From NCBI RefSeq assembly GCF_000143535.2, contig NC_037317.1, positions 1,426,001 through 1,490,000 on the forward strand: DNA of 64,000 nucleotides, given 5' to 3'. Below, one piece after another: positions 27,469 to 39,683 of the stretch. The notes beneath the pieces were generated by a model. It was not told the origin of the DNA and did not search any database. It saw nothing but the letters and a program-made list of their open reading frames with translations. The position numbers and the translations under genes were made by a program. The DNA is from Botrytis cinerea B05.10. Taxonomy: Eukaryota > Ascomycota > Leotiomycetes > Helotiales > Sclerotiniaceae. Each line of letters opens with the position of its first letter. Within the stretch, counting starts at the first letter, position 1.

Positions 27469-28934
27469 TTAAGCAGAAGCGATAGTAGCGAAACCAAATG
27501 AAGGTCCACTCTTGTCAAAAACACCGTAGTAAGCATTGAAGAAAACATCTCCATAAATGCTCTGATTACCACCACCCACACTTTGAAGCGAGCCATAACA
27601 AGTATTTCCAGTCGCGACTGCGAAATTCATCAAAGAACCCGGGATTGTCGCATAGTCAGTTGGGCCGATTTTGAATGACAAGGTAGGGAGAGTGACACCG
27701 CAAGGGAATACGTATCCCCCATAAGAGCTGGAATACATGGAACCAGGTACCTGGGCATAGTATGCAGTATTGACGGCGTCGCTCATGAGGATGAGTGTGG
27801 TTCCTGTATCGGCAATACCAGTGAATCCTGATAACTTGTGAGTGGTAGAGCCGACTTTGTAGGACGTAGATGGGAATTCCCAGAAACCGTCTCTGGAGTC
27901 GACGGGGGTGTAGGTGATGTTTCCGCTGTATTTGGACGAATCGGTGTATCCGAAGTCGTATGCTCCATCCGCCCCTAATGGGAGATATGCGGCGAAGAGT
28001 GGAGAACTGAGAGAGCTCTCGGCATTGTCAAAGAAGGTGGATTGAGATATTGGTTGAACTAATTGTACGTGAAGTTAGACGATACGGTCTTCTTGTCGAA
28101 CGATTATCTAGGTCGCGAAGACTTACCAGTGTTAATCTTGCTGAAAGCCATACCAATGAGTCCATCGGATTCATCAGAGACAAATGAAGAAGAGACTCTG
28201 TTGGCAAGTTCAACTGCTTGGCCAGTGACTGTAGTCTCACCAATCTTAACGGTATCTGTGCCTACAGTGCCACTGGCTCCAGATCCATCGGCATACTGGA
28301 TGCTCCAGGTGTAACCTGGGAGATCCTTGAATGTGGAACTCTTGCTTGAGGTGTAGCTAAAGCACTTTGTTAGCTCTTGACTTCTGCTGTCTCACTTGTT
28401 ACGAATGATTACTTACATGTCATGACCTTCGCGCGAGGAGGCAGCTAGAAGAGAGGAGAAAACCCATCTGGTGAAATAGTTAGTAAATTTTACAAAAATA
28501 AGATGAGATACATTGATCGCCACTTAAAGTAAAAGCGAAACTCTTGGATTGAGATTTGCAAGATAGAGATCTCCTGGGAATTGTGGCACTTACAAATCTG
28601 CCGAACCAGTGTCCAAATCAAGGTTGAGAGTTTGACCTCCAACGGTAGTGGGAACGAGATACTCAACACCATCGACTGGAAAAGCTGGAGCAGAAGAATC
28701 TTGCCTCTTTTGGAGTGCCGACATGAAGGCATCAGACATTGGCTGGGTAGGCTGAAGGTGGTACTTGGCGTAGGCTTTGAGCAAAGATGCAGTACCGTTG
28801 CGAACATAGTTCGGATTGCGAATTGCTGTTACGCTGTGAGACGCTGAACCGGAAGAGGAAGCTGATGGAGCTGGAGCTGGAGCTGCTTGAGCAATGGCTC
28901 CAAGAGCGAGAAAGGCTGTGATATGGGAAAACAT
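27469..28934 (-). CDS. Secreted pepsin-type aspartic protease (family A1)
   Basis: Four exons (28934..28594, 28467..28417, 28356..28127, 28058..27469) give 403 residues, the normal size for endothiapepsin-like enzymes. Residues 1-18 are a signal peptide. The propeptide ends at a Lys-Arg (76-77) suited to Kex2 cleavage. The catalytic aspartates lie in DTGSADLW (Asp108, the motif being split by intron 1) and DTGTTL (Asp291), with the flap YADGSGASG between them. A Cys pair (PCG and NTCYG) fits the conserved disulfide of the C-terminal lobe. The second exon is only 51 nt. It probably acts outside the cell in protein breakdown, plausibly during infection or acidic growth; expression cannot be inferred from the promoter. 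Confidence 0.95.
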
Positions 28935-31530
28935 CTTTGATGAGTTCCGAAGGCGATGTACAGATTGAAGGTAGAATGGCAGATCTTGGGATTGAGGACT
29001 CGATGAAGACTTGATAAGGAACTGGTAAGAAGAGGATTCAACGTCTTCTTATACATACCAGGAAACACAGATGCGCCTTGACATTGCCTTTAGATTTAAT
29101 CGTCCTACGCAACCCCAACTACTCGATCTGTCTCACAACGAGTGGTCAATTGTGCCATATCAAAAAGACATTGCAAAAGCACCTAGGCAAAAGATCCCGT
29201 GGCCGGTAGTCAAGCAAATCCAAAACGGCTTCAGATATGGCAGATTGAAATCATTCTGGTCCAATCATGGGACAAACCTGCGACCATTGCATAGGGTACA
29301 AAGCTAAAATCATCGCATTTCTCCGAGGACGGTGAAATTCCTTCTGATAGGCAGAACTTGCATGCAGTAACAGATTCAAAAGCGCAGAAGGCAGGCAGGA
29401 AGCCCGTGACAATAGGAGATTTATTTCGGGGCGGAGAGTCACTTCACCGCAAAGAGGGATCTACACTTTGTCCCCCAGCGAAAAGATTGTACTGTGCCAT
29501 AACTACAAAAACAGACTAATTTACTTTGTGAAATAATGAAGAAACAATCTCAAATGCCGGGTGCCGTGTGCAGCAGTGGCTGGGAACTCAAGGACCCAGA
29601 GGAGTATACGTAAAACGACGCAGAAGATGCACTTGTGGAAATAAGCTTCAATTTAAGCCCTCGTGAGCTTTACTTGTACCTGATCTACATCAGCACGTGA
29701 AGCAGGGATTGTATGAGCACGACCACGTCGACGGGGTTTCCACTCCAACAGTTGATCATGCACACTATGCCAAAGATGTCCTCAACCTTAAAATCCATCT
29801 AATCTTGTGAAGGAAGTCGAGTGCGAGATAGAAACACTTAGCGACATCTGGCAATTGAGGGTTTGACCAAACACAAGATGTCGTGACACCTGACCATAAT
29901 ACGTCCGCAACTAAGCAAGTCCCGGGGGTACTTATCGCCTACGACCGACTGGATCACCGAGGAAGAGGAGATACAAAATTGGCATATAATAAGAACATCT
30001 TGCAGAACGGCTAGCTCATGGTTGTAACACCTCAGTTTGTACTTCGGCGAGTCTAGAAACACTAGCATGAACTCACTACCGTTATCTTGGGGCTCGTGTT
30101 GCGGGAGGAGGCTTCGAGATTTAAAGGTGTGGCGGCTGTGTGGCTGATACCCGCTGCTAAGATACCGATAACGTTTGGTTCATTTTCAGCAAAAGTTTCA
30201 TGCTGTTTGAGTAAAATAGAGATTATATGTAGTGATGGACTATGTCGTGGAACAGCAATCAGTCACAGTGACAAAGTATAAGTAAAAGGGGACAGGAAGC
30301 GAGGAAGTCAATATGTCGTCAGTTTTATCCAATGGGAGATTTCATTCGCAATATCACAAGGCAACTCCAGAATCTACCCATGACTTGACGGGTTCGCGGC
30401 CATCCGAAGATAGGGATTGGCCAACGGGATTAGGTATTCTCCAATGAATATTCCAGTCAATGGGAAGTTTGTTTTAGATTGTGATAAGTTTCATTCGACT
30501 ATGTTATTTTGGTGATAGACGGGTATTACTCTTGCATTGTCCTTTGTTAGTTTTACGGAACATTCAAGTTGAGCTGAATATCCACAAGAGGTTGAGTCTT
30601 CTATTCAGAGTGGTCATGGCTGTCACGGTTGTCACGAGTTGGAATTTTATATCAACCTGCTTCATTTACGTTGCAACTCAACGTATCGTTTTCGGCTTTG
30701 GATATGGATATCAATCTACTGTAGTATATGAGCCAATGCCCAATTCATCGTCACCTTCACGAAAAGACCTTGGAAGATGGCTTTGGAACATATGAAGCTG
30801 GCATGGCAAGAATTTTTGTTATCTCCTACCGCCTCTTTCGACAATAACTAGACAGGCAAGGCAGGAAGTGCTTCCTACACTTTCATAGTATTCGATTCCA
30901 ACGCAGAATGGCTGCAGCATTCGAGCCTTGCTCGTGTGCCGCGGCCATGCGCCCAACTGGAATAAGAATTGCTAGGTAAGGTACATCGACATCATCAAGA
31001 TGATAGCCACTCCCGGAAGGATATAACCTGTCAAAGTTTCACGTAAAAATAACAAAAATGCACGAGAGAACACAAGGAAACACCGATGGGCCCTATTAGC
31101 TGGAAAAGTGTACCGAGAATAAATGATAAGGTACGAATGAATAGTATACAACGTTGGCTAAAGATGGTGTACAACCACACAGAACTTGATGGAAAACCCA
31201 CTTGACCAGAAATGGAATAACCCCTCTGAGGCTGTGGAATATGTATGCTGCGCGGGAGGTATTTTTTGCGCGTGAATACTGAACGAAGATCGGGCGAGTG
31301 CGACAAGTGACATTTGTAAAGCGCGAGTTCGCCGTCCGGTTGATAATAGATTATAATCGCGCTTGTTTTCGTGAGATGTTGTACACAGTAATCGATTTTC
31401 AACCATTTGCAGCATGTTTGTTACAAACTACACACGACCCAAACTCCAAGCAATGCCGTCACTTCATATCTAATCAAGTAATGTCGTCGTATGACCGAAA
31501 AAAGAGGATATGCTTCTGTTGGTTGAATCT
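28935..31530. other. Intergenic region upstream of the protease
   Basis: 2.6 kb with no reading frame I trust on either strand (best are about 60-120 codons without protein-like composition). It contains the protease promoter and, at its right end, the 3' flank of the V-ATPase gene. Confidence 0.5.
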
Positions 31531-32311
31531 CTAACCCCTGCTCTTGGTATTGAGAATGAGTGCGACAATCAAGCTAAGATAGCGAATTAGTATGCAGCCA
31601 ATGTGACAGTTTGAGGATAATTTTGTGAAGTGGGCCTACCCGTATAGTCCCAGGACCTCGCCGAAAATCAATATCAAGACCATTCCAACAAAGATTCGTG
31701 ACTGTTGCATGTATGATCGAACGCCCATATCACCAACTACACCAATTGCATAACCAGCGGCTAGACCCGTTAACCCAACCGACAAACCGCATGCCAAATG
31801 CATGAATCCACTATGAATACGTCAGTATTAAGCGGCACAAAACCCTACAAGCTGTGCATACTTGAACAAACTGTAACTCTGGCCAGGAGGGGGCCCCATA
31901 TCTCCAGCTATAAGAACGGCGATGACGAGAGAGTAGACTGCAATGATACCAGACATGACGACAGGTATGAGAGACTAAACAGAGCACCAAATCAGTACGT
32001 GTAACATGTATGAATCGTCTTGGGTGATTGCGTACTTTCATGATCAAGTCAGGTCTAAAAGTACCAACACCTGCAATTCCGATGCCAGACTTTGCTGTAC
32101 CATATGCGGCACCAATACCTTGAGGCTGTTAGTGAACTGTGGGATCCGTTGGAGTTTGAGAAGTGATGGCATACATCCGAAAGTCATCGCAAAGGCGATA
32201 CCAGCCTGGAGAAGCTGTCAGTATAATGGCATTGACAAGACGGCAAACGTTGGAGCTTCGTACCATTCCAAAGAAGGGGGCAAACTTGGGGGCAAGATCT
32301 GATTCTGCCAT
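31531..32311 (-). CDS. V-ATPase proteolipid subunit c (Vma3-like)
   Basis: Six exons (32311..32264, 32205..32175, 32118..32036, 31974..31862, 31810..31640, 31573..31531) give 162 residues, against about 160 for Vma3. The protein forms the proton-carrying c-ring of the vacuolar ATPase. Four membrane helices are visible: [56 protein letters not shown] and [17 protein letters not shown]. The essential proton-binding acid is Glu143 in the last helix. Five introns interrupt only 489 coding bases, and exon 2 is 31 nt, so no long ORF marks the gene. The frame is conserved over every junction. The related Vma11 cannot be fully excluded, but the short N-terminus ([16 protein letters not shown]) fits Vma3. 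Confidence 0.95.
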
Positions 32312-32378
32312 GATTGATTTACTCTGTAAGTGTGTTGATGTAGGAAGGTTGGATGGAAATCGACAGTCGATAGTTGAG

Positions 32379-32402
32379 AGGTTGCGAGGTTGCGAGGTTG
32401 CG
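32379..32402. repeat. Three perfect copies of an 8-bp repeat
   Basis: AGGTTGCG three times, 68-91 bases upstream of the V-ATPase c start codon (CGCAACCT on the coding strand). Probably in the 5' leader or core promoter. Confidence 0.85.
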
Positions 32403-33027
32403 AAATGAGTTGTTATTGTTTGATGCAAGCTATCAAAATCCAGGCTTCAGTTGGGTGGAGCTAATAAGTTAGACAAGCGCCTCTTCTCTTTCTACTGTAT
32501 CGCACAGCGTACAGTAAAGTAACAAGTGCTGGTGCTGCACCCGGTGCGTGTGTGCACTGACCGACAATCTACAGAGTCACCTCTATCATAACCGTACGAG
32601 GCCGCTTAGTCACCTGAATGACACCCGGATTCGAAAAACATCCAATTGCTCCAGTCAATCCCTCGTAGAGAGAGAGAGGTATGGACCTGGTATCATGAAT
32701 GCTGTAATGATAAACACAATCCTCGTCCCAATTCAATTATTAGAGATCCCGCGGGACAGACAGAGAAAGTGCTGATCCTCCAGGAGTTCCCACCACTGCT
32801 CGACCCTTGACTCCAAGTGCGCCTTACTGCCCATTCTCCAGCTTTATGAAGTGTTGATTGAGACTTCCAAGCTTCGACAAGAAGAAGGATTCCTCTCTCG
32901 CCGCACCCGAAAGCCACACTAATAAAAGGATACGGTACCATTCAATGCTCCGGCGCGCCGCCAAAAAGAACTTGAACTAGCCAAAAATTTACAGATACAC
33001 AACAAAAACAATACATTGCACCACAAT

Positions 33028-33079
33028 TCAGTCCAGTCAGTCCAGTCGGTTCAGTCCAGTCCAGCCAGTCAGCCAGTCC
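33028..33079. repeat. Degenerate CAGTC pentamer minisatellite
   Basis: About ten imperfect copies of (C)CAGT(C) units, about 525 bases upstream of the RhoGEF start codon. Confidence 0.85.
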
Positions 33080-33602
33080 TTCACAACTAGGGATTCTACT
33101 CCTGGTTACCCTTCTAGAGTAACCTTGGAAGGCTCGTAAGATTCTATTGAGCCTATCAAGGGAAAGAAGAGGGAGAAGAAGCATACATCTTAACTTTGGG
33201 CTCATTCTTCAGATGCTTTTGATCCCATTTGTTTATCTTCTCCTGCGAACAAGATAAATAACACGCAATACCACTCTAGAAAGGCTTGCTGATCATTCAT
33301 TCGCTTGAGCTGATCAACTACATACAACCCCAACTCATCCTCCGACTCCGAAACAACAAAGTTAATCATTATCTTACCCGTATCTCAACCTCAACAACCA
33401 CCTCAAATCAATTCGACATTGGAATTTTAAACCCCGTACTAGTGGATGTTATAGTAGGGTCCATAATATCATCGGTCTTGAGGTTGTCCCGGGGTTAATT
33501 CCCTCGGCTTCGAGTCTTGGCTCCTCATTCTAGGCCAACAGAAGAATCAACGAATAGAGTTACATTGCATTCACACAGCAAAAATACTCTTTGGCACATA
33601 AA

Positions 33603-36600
33603 ATGGCAGACTACCAGCAAGGGCGGGGGAATAATGGTCGCCCGAATGAATATGGCCATGCTTCGAACTATCAACGGGAAACTGCCTTCTCAAATATCTT
33701 CGGTGCTGCCCCTCCTCCCGGCCGATCGCAAACCATGACTTCATCCGTGTCTCCTCCAGTTATGCCTCAGGGTCGCACACAAACGATGTCTTCGCAGATG
33801 TCAGGAATGCAAGGTGGGATGCCTCCCAGACAAGCTCCGGGCCAGGGCGGATATCGGCCTCAACAGGGGAACAATATGCCAAATGGAGGTGGCATGGCCA
33901 ATGGCTATTATCAAGGACCTCGACAACCACCTCCTGGACAAGTACCTTCTCAACCACAACCTCATTCCTTACCACAGCAGGTTCGTAGCGATCGAAGACC
34001 ATATCCTACTCCTCAGCGCATTGCACCCCAACAACCATTTCCTCCTAGACCTCAACAGCAGCGATATTACTCAGGCAATGCTCCAGCACTCGCCTCCGAT
34101 CCCTATCGGTCTCAATCGATGGCGAGTATGCCTAGGCCACAAATGTACCAACCGACACATAACACTTTCAATCAAGCCCCCGCCAATGCTTTTCGGCAAG
34201 CTCAATACCAACACCAACCCGCAAAAACAACCGCTCTCGGCCGCAATATTCCAGAGAGACCTGATGAGCGCACAATGTCATTGACTAGCTATCCACAAGA
34301 TCGTGACCAGCATCAAACTATGAGTGGACGAGTGATTCCAAGTAGACGGACTTCGGGGAATGGGCCGCAGGAGCTACCAGCTTTTTCTATTCCGCCCCCT
34401 GTTCCAGCAACTGCAACCCGAACTGCCAGTATGGCTTCTACTGTTGCGCCAGATATGAGCCGATCGATGTCCATGGCTTCGACTATTGTCCCACCGGAGC
34501 ATTCGGATGTCTTAACGCATCGGCCTTCGGCCAAATCAATTAGCAGCACAGCTGGAGGATCATCAAGACACAAAGCTCCTCTGGTATATCCCGCATTGTT
34601 GTCGCGGGTTGGCGACTGCTTTCGAGAAAAAATCAATGTCGGTGATAGAACGAAGAACGATCTCACATACAAAAATGCTTTCAGTGGAGCGGAAGCGGTG
34701 GACATTATTTCGTATATTATCAAGACTACAGATCGAAATCTTGCCTTGTTACTTGGACGAGCTCTTGATGCCCAAAAGTTTTTTCACGATGTGACTTACG
34801 ATCATCGATTACGTGACGCTGCTACAGAGATGTACCAATTTCGAGAAACGATGATGGACGAACCTCACGAAGCACCAGAAGTCAATGGTGTGTTCGTTTT
34901 ACTCACTGAATGTTACTCTCCAACGTGTACTAGAGATCAGTTGTGCTATTCAATAGCTTGCCCTCGTCGACTTGAACAACAATCTCGATTGAACCTAAAG
35001 CCACAGCCTGGTCTTCGTCGCGAAAAGTCCGAAGCAAGTCTGCATGATGTCGATGAACCTGACGAGCAAAAACTCTGGATTAACACAGTCTCTCAAGAAA
35101 TTGCGGATAGCGTTGGTGAACGGGAGAAGAAACGCCAAGAGGTCATTTCAGAGATTATGTACACTGAAAGAGATTTTGTAAAGGATCTCGAATATCTACG
35201 AGACTTTTGGATTCTTCCATTACGCTCAATCAATCAACTCGCTCCATCACCTATCCCAGAGGCTCGAAAAGAGAGAATAGTCAGAACTATATTCTCAAAC
35301 ATTGTGGATCCGCCTAGTATTCATGCTGTCAGTTCTAAATTTGCCGAAGCACTCACAGAACGCCAGCGGAAGCATCCTGTTGTGCAATGTGTTGGTGATA
35401 TATTCCTTCAGTTTGTACCCCAGTTTGAGCCTTTTATTATATACGGATCAAACCAACTGGCAGGAAAATTTGAGTTTGAGAACGAGCGATCTTTGAATCC
35501 CTCGTTTTCTAAATTTGTAGACGAGACAGAGAGGCGAAAAGAGTCACGAAAGCTTGAACTGAATGGTTATCTAACGAAGCCGACAACAAGACTTGCCCGT
35601 TACCCACTCTTGCTAGATAATGTTCTTAAATATACCGACGATGGTAACAAGGACAAGGAAGATATCCCGAAAGCTATGAAGATGATTCGCGAACTGCTTA
35701 CAAGGGTCAATGCCGAATCCGGAAAGGCCGAGAACCGCTTCAACCTAAAGCGATTGCACGAACAGCTCCGTTTCAGACCTAATGAGCGTGTAGATTTGAA
35801 GCTTACTGATGAAAACCGAGAGCTTATCCACAAAGGACCTTTGAAGAAGACACCAACAGATCCAACTGATATTCAGGCGTATCTTTTCGACCACGCTGTT
35901 CTTCTCGTACGCGTTAAGACAGTGGCAAAGAAGGAGGAAATTAAAGTATATCGCCGCCCAATTCCTCTTGAACTGTTGACCATTCGCGAAATGGATGAGT
36001 TTATGCCTAAGCTTGGAGTCGTGAAACGTCCATCGTCAAGTTTGATTCCTAGCAAGACTCCTACTAATGACAATAGTAAGAAAGATGGGTTCCCCATCAC
36101 CTTCAGGCACCTTGGTAGGGGTGGGTATGAATTGACATTGTACGCAAGCAGTGCAGGGATGAGGAACAAATGGATGGAGCATATAGGTGAACAACAAGCC
36201 ATATTACGTTCACGAGGCGATTTCTACAATAAATCTATCATTTCTAGTAACTTCTTCACGACCGTGAATAGGGTCAACTGCGTGGCACCATTCGATGGTG
36301 GACGTAAACTGATATACGGTACGGACTCGGGCATCTTCGTGTCTGATCGCAGATCAAAAGATGCTGCTGCGAAGCCACTTCGAGTATTGGATGCTACCAG
36401 TGTCACACAGATTGATGTTCTTGAGGAATACAATCTATTGCTGGTTTTATCCAATAAATCTTTGCAATCTTATCCTCTATCTGCGCTGAATCCGAATGAG
36501 CCTGCACTTTCGAAACGACCCAAGAAGATACAAAGTCACTGCAACTTCTTCCGTACAGGGATATGCTTAGGCCGCCACCTTGTATGCTGTGTTAAATCAT

Positions 36601-37352
36601 CGGCTTTGTCGACTACTATCAAAGTATTTGAGCCTAACGATGCGATGTCCAAAGGGAAGAAGCAAAAGGGGTTCAAAATGTTCAGCAATGGTCAAGACGA
36701 GTTGAAGGCTTTCAAAGAATTCTATATTCCAACAGAATCTTCGTCCATACATTTCCTCAAATCAAAATTATGTGTAGCTTGTGCACGTGGTTTTGAAGTA
36801 GTATCTTTGGAAACTCTAGAGACTCAATCACTCCTTGATCAGGCAGATACATCTTTGGACTTCGTTGCTCGAAAGGAGAACGTAAGACCAATACACATCG
36901 AGCGACTGAACGGAGAGTTTCTTCTCAACTATTCTGAATTCTCCTTCTTCGTCAACCGTAACGGCTGGCGAGCTAGACCTGACTGGAGGATTGATTGGGA
37001 GGGACTACCACAGAGCTTCGCGCTTTCTTACCCTTGGATACTCGCCTTCGAACCGAACTTTATTGAAATTAGAAATATTGAGACTAACGCTGTTCATATT
37101 GTTCCTCATAAGAGCATTCGTATGCTGCATACGAGCACTCGAGAGGTATGTGTCATCCTAAAGTCTATGCTTGAATTCTATAAAAATACTAATTAATTGT
37201 AGATCATATATGCTTATGAGGATGAGCGAGGAGAGGATATCGTTGAGGCTATCGACTTTTGGCCAGCTGGACGTAAGCCTGAAGGACAGCCGGTTTCTAA
37301 TGGTGCTGATTTCCGTGACGGGGTGCATCTCCCAACATCCTCACGTCATTGA
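33603..37352 (+). CDS. Rom2-like Rho GTPase exchange factor (DEP, DH, PH, CNH)
   Basis: Exons 33603..37145 and 37203..37352 encode 1230 residues. It should load GTP on Rho1, driving glucan synthase and the cell-wall-integrity MAP kinase pathway. Residues 1-320 are Gln/Pro/Arg/Ser-rich and disordered. A DEP-like domain lies at about 322-412 (KNAFSGAEAVDIISYII). The catalytic DH domain spans about 510-712, starting RQEVISEIMYTERDFVKDL, with the LARYPLLLDNVLKYT helix. A PH domain follows to about 869, then a citron-homology (CNH) domain from about 880 to the end (INCVAPFDGGRKLIYGTDSGIF-type start, here VNCVAPF). The last intron starts GTATGT and ends TTGTAG. The frame is open 12 bases upstream but has no earlier ATG. 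Domain order matches Rom1/Rom2 of other ascomycetes. Confidence 0.95.
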
Positions 37353-38189
37353 GCTTGATTTTAAGCCTATCCCGTACAATTATAATAATATGAATACCCA
37401 CGCCATAATCATCCTCATCTCGATTCTCAGGTTTAGAATTACATGACATCTGATAAGTTTCGATCAATCTCTTCTATTATCTCCTAGGTGTGCTGGACAC
37501 GCTGGTTTTACAGCCAAAGTCGTGCATAATACTTCGGCTCATTTTACAATCTATCGACTTATTGAAGAAATGAGATACCATTTCCCAAGCACGTGGACTT
37601 TTATTTTGCTAGCGGTGGCTGAAGTTGTTCCTCAAAGTGAAGAGCAAAGGATTCTTATGAAGTCAAGGAAAGATGTTAGGTTACGGGAAAGGGGCGACAG
37701 GCGTCAACCAGTGGAAAAGGGAGGAGGAGATGAGATTCCTTCCACTACATCTTTTGATTCTCAGCTTTTTAACTTTTGACACTCGATTGGTTGAATAAAG
37801 GCACGCATGATATCTATGTTTCTGTACATTGCAGCTGTAGTCTTATGAATAGAACATGTGTTTCTCTACTCGTTGATATTAAACTTAGTAGTGAGTCTAT
37901 TTACTTGTGAATGTTATTTCAGTAAAACTACGTAGAAGTTGGCATATGATAATGTATTCGAAATACCTTTTTGTAGGCCGCAAGATTCGGTATAATCTTT
38001 GCCTTCTAATCAAACCGTTATCATGTACAAGTTAGAGAGAGGTAAGTGGACTTTGGAGTTAGAAAAATCTACAAATTTGCGCAACCAACCAACTTTTCTA
38101 TTAATGTTCCATTTTTTGGTTGCTCGGACACCATCCAAACCGTTCTAGCCCCCCCTTTTTTGATCTATAATCTATGCGGATTGAATACT
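37353..38189. other. Convergent 3' intergenic region
   Basis: 3' flanks of the RhoGEF (+) and PHS1 (-). An open frame at 37522-37779 (+) is short and has no recognisable feature. No gene supported. Confidence 0.55.
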
Positions 38190-38998
38190 CTATTCATCTT
38201 TCAAAATCTCTCGTTGTGCTCGCAAAACCTTACTCCTCTGCTTAATCATGTGTGTGAATAAAATATATGAACCTGCAACTCGTTAGCATCCCCATATCTT
38301 CAAGATTGTCACCACAAAACATACCAGGAATGTAAATCAGTAAAATTGCTTTCAAAACCAAAGGATACAGTGACCCATATATTTCTCCCGCAGGTTCAAT
38401 AGCCTTATAAATCAACCAACATTCACTACTGATCCCCAATGGATATAAAACGAAGAAGGTATTATAGCGAAACCAAGTGACGATGGCGGGCTTATATCCA
38501 CTAAGTGTGATAACGAAGTAAGAGTATCGAATCACTTCGGTGACACTCCATGCAATGAGCATTGTAGAGTACCCGGTGCTTTTTGCGACCCATGGGAAAG
38601 GGTTGACGATGAACCAGACGAGGAGGAGTCGGCTAGCTACTTGCATGCCGGTTGTGCTAATGGGCGCTCTTACAACTCCTGGAGATTCAGAATTAGTATT
38701 TTCTCAATCACAACCGCACATGAAAGGACGGTGAGAGAAAGAACGAACCAAGAGCAGCATGCACAACCTCCAAAAGTGCCATAGTCTGTGTCCATTTTAC
38801 AAAAGTGCCAACAGCAGGATATAAACGCCCGAATCCGACGAGTGGGACGAGGAGAAGTACTCGACCCAAAACGACGAGCCAGAGAAGTGCGGACACAAAG
38901 TTGTAGAGGATTAGGTATTGGGTTTTGCGATTGGAGGACTGGAGGGGTTTCGGTCCACGCTTTTTGACGGAGGGTGAGCGGGTGTCTTGGGGATCCAT
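38190..38998 (-). CDS. phs1: Very-long-chain 3-hydroxyacyl-CoA dehydratase (PHS1/HACD)
   Basis: Three exons (38998..38749, 38678..38325, 38272..38190) give 228 residues, the family size. The enzyme removes water from 3-hydroxyacyl-CoA, the third step of the ER fatty-acid elongation cycle that supplies very-long-chain acids for sphingolipids. About six hydrophobic segments are present, beginning YLILYNFVSALLWLVVL. The catalytic Tyr and Glu, seven apart in this family, are seen in YPLGISSE (Tyr162, Glu169). The block AWSVTEVIRYSYF upstream is also conserved. The short last exon ends in a basic cytosolic tail (HMIKQRSKVLRAQRE). Intron 1 has a weaker donor (GTTCGT). Confidence 0.95.
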
Positions 38999-39683
38999 GG
39001 TTGTGTTCGCAGCGGGAGAGAAAGGGCTTGTATTGGATAGAGAAGAGAGTGCGAGTGAATGAAAGAAAAGCTCGTTGTTGACCTTGAAGCTGAGCTGAAT
39101 GAAGGAGGGAGTGTGGTGTTTACGTGTTGAGGATTGATAGACAATTTTTGGAGCTTGGGCCATCTGGTACACCGAGGCCACCAAGCAGCTTGAGCGAATG
39201 TGGTAGATCTCGAGGTAGATGTCGTCACCATTTTGTTGTTCCGAACAAATTCATAATTCAGACTCTACTTCACATTTTTTGCTTCTTCGGGCAGTGCTTG
39301 ATTTGGTTGAGGAGTTGGATACAAGTCTCGAAGTTTCACTCGGCGCCGTCGTGTCCACTACTGACTGGAGAACACATTATACTCCTGGCTGTGTACATAT
39401 GTGTCAGCCTCTTATTCTTCCCATCAAGGAGATATCACCATCTCATTGTTTTAGGTTGACTAGAACATTAAGAGTGGTTGAATTGTGCAGAGTGCATTGA
39501 ATGTTCATTTCATGGTCTCAAATCAACCCATGTTCGTGATGAAGGATTGGCATGGAAGCATTATGTCCCGTCTAATGGGCAAACTCATGGTCCTAGGTAG
39601 GCTCGTCGTTTTTCCTTCTTGCGTTTCCTCGACTTTCTGAAGAATACTATTGTAATGTTATTTGTGACTTTTCGGCCTTTCAG
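38999..39683. other. Intergenic region
   Basis: Upstream of PHS1 (-) and of the GTPase pseudogene (+). The missing first exon of the pseudogene may lie around 39500-39595, where MSRLMGKLMVLG-like codons precede a GTAGG donor, but this is too weak to call. Confidence 0.5.

Larger units (their letters stand above)
32312..33602. other. Divergent promoter region of V-ATPase c and the RhoGEF
   Basis: No gene supported. It is the shared upstream region of two divergent genes and carries two short tandem repeats (8-bp and about 5-bp units), listed separately. Confidence 0.6.
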
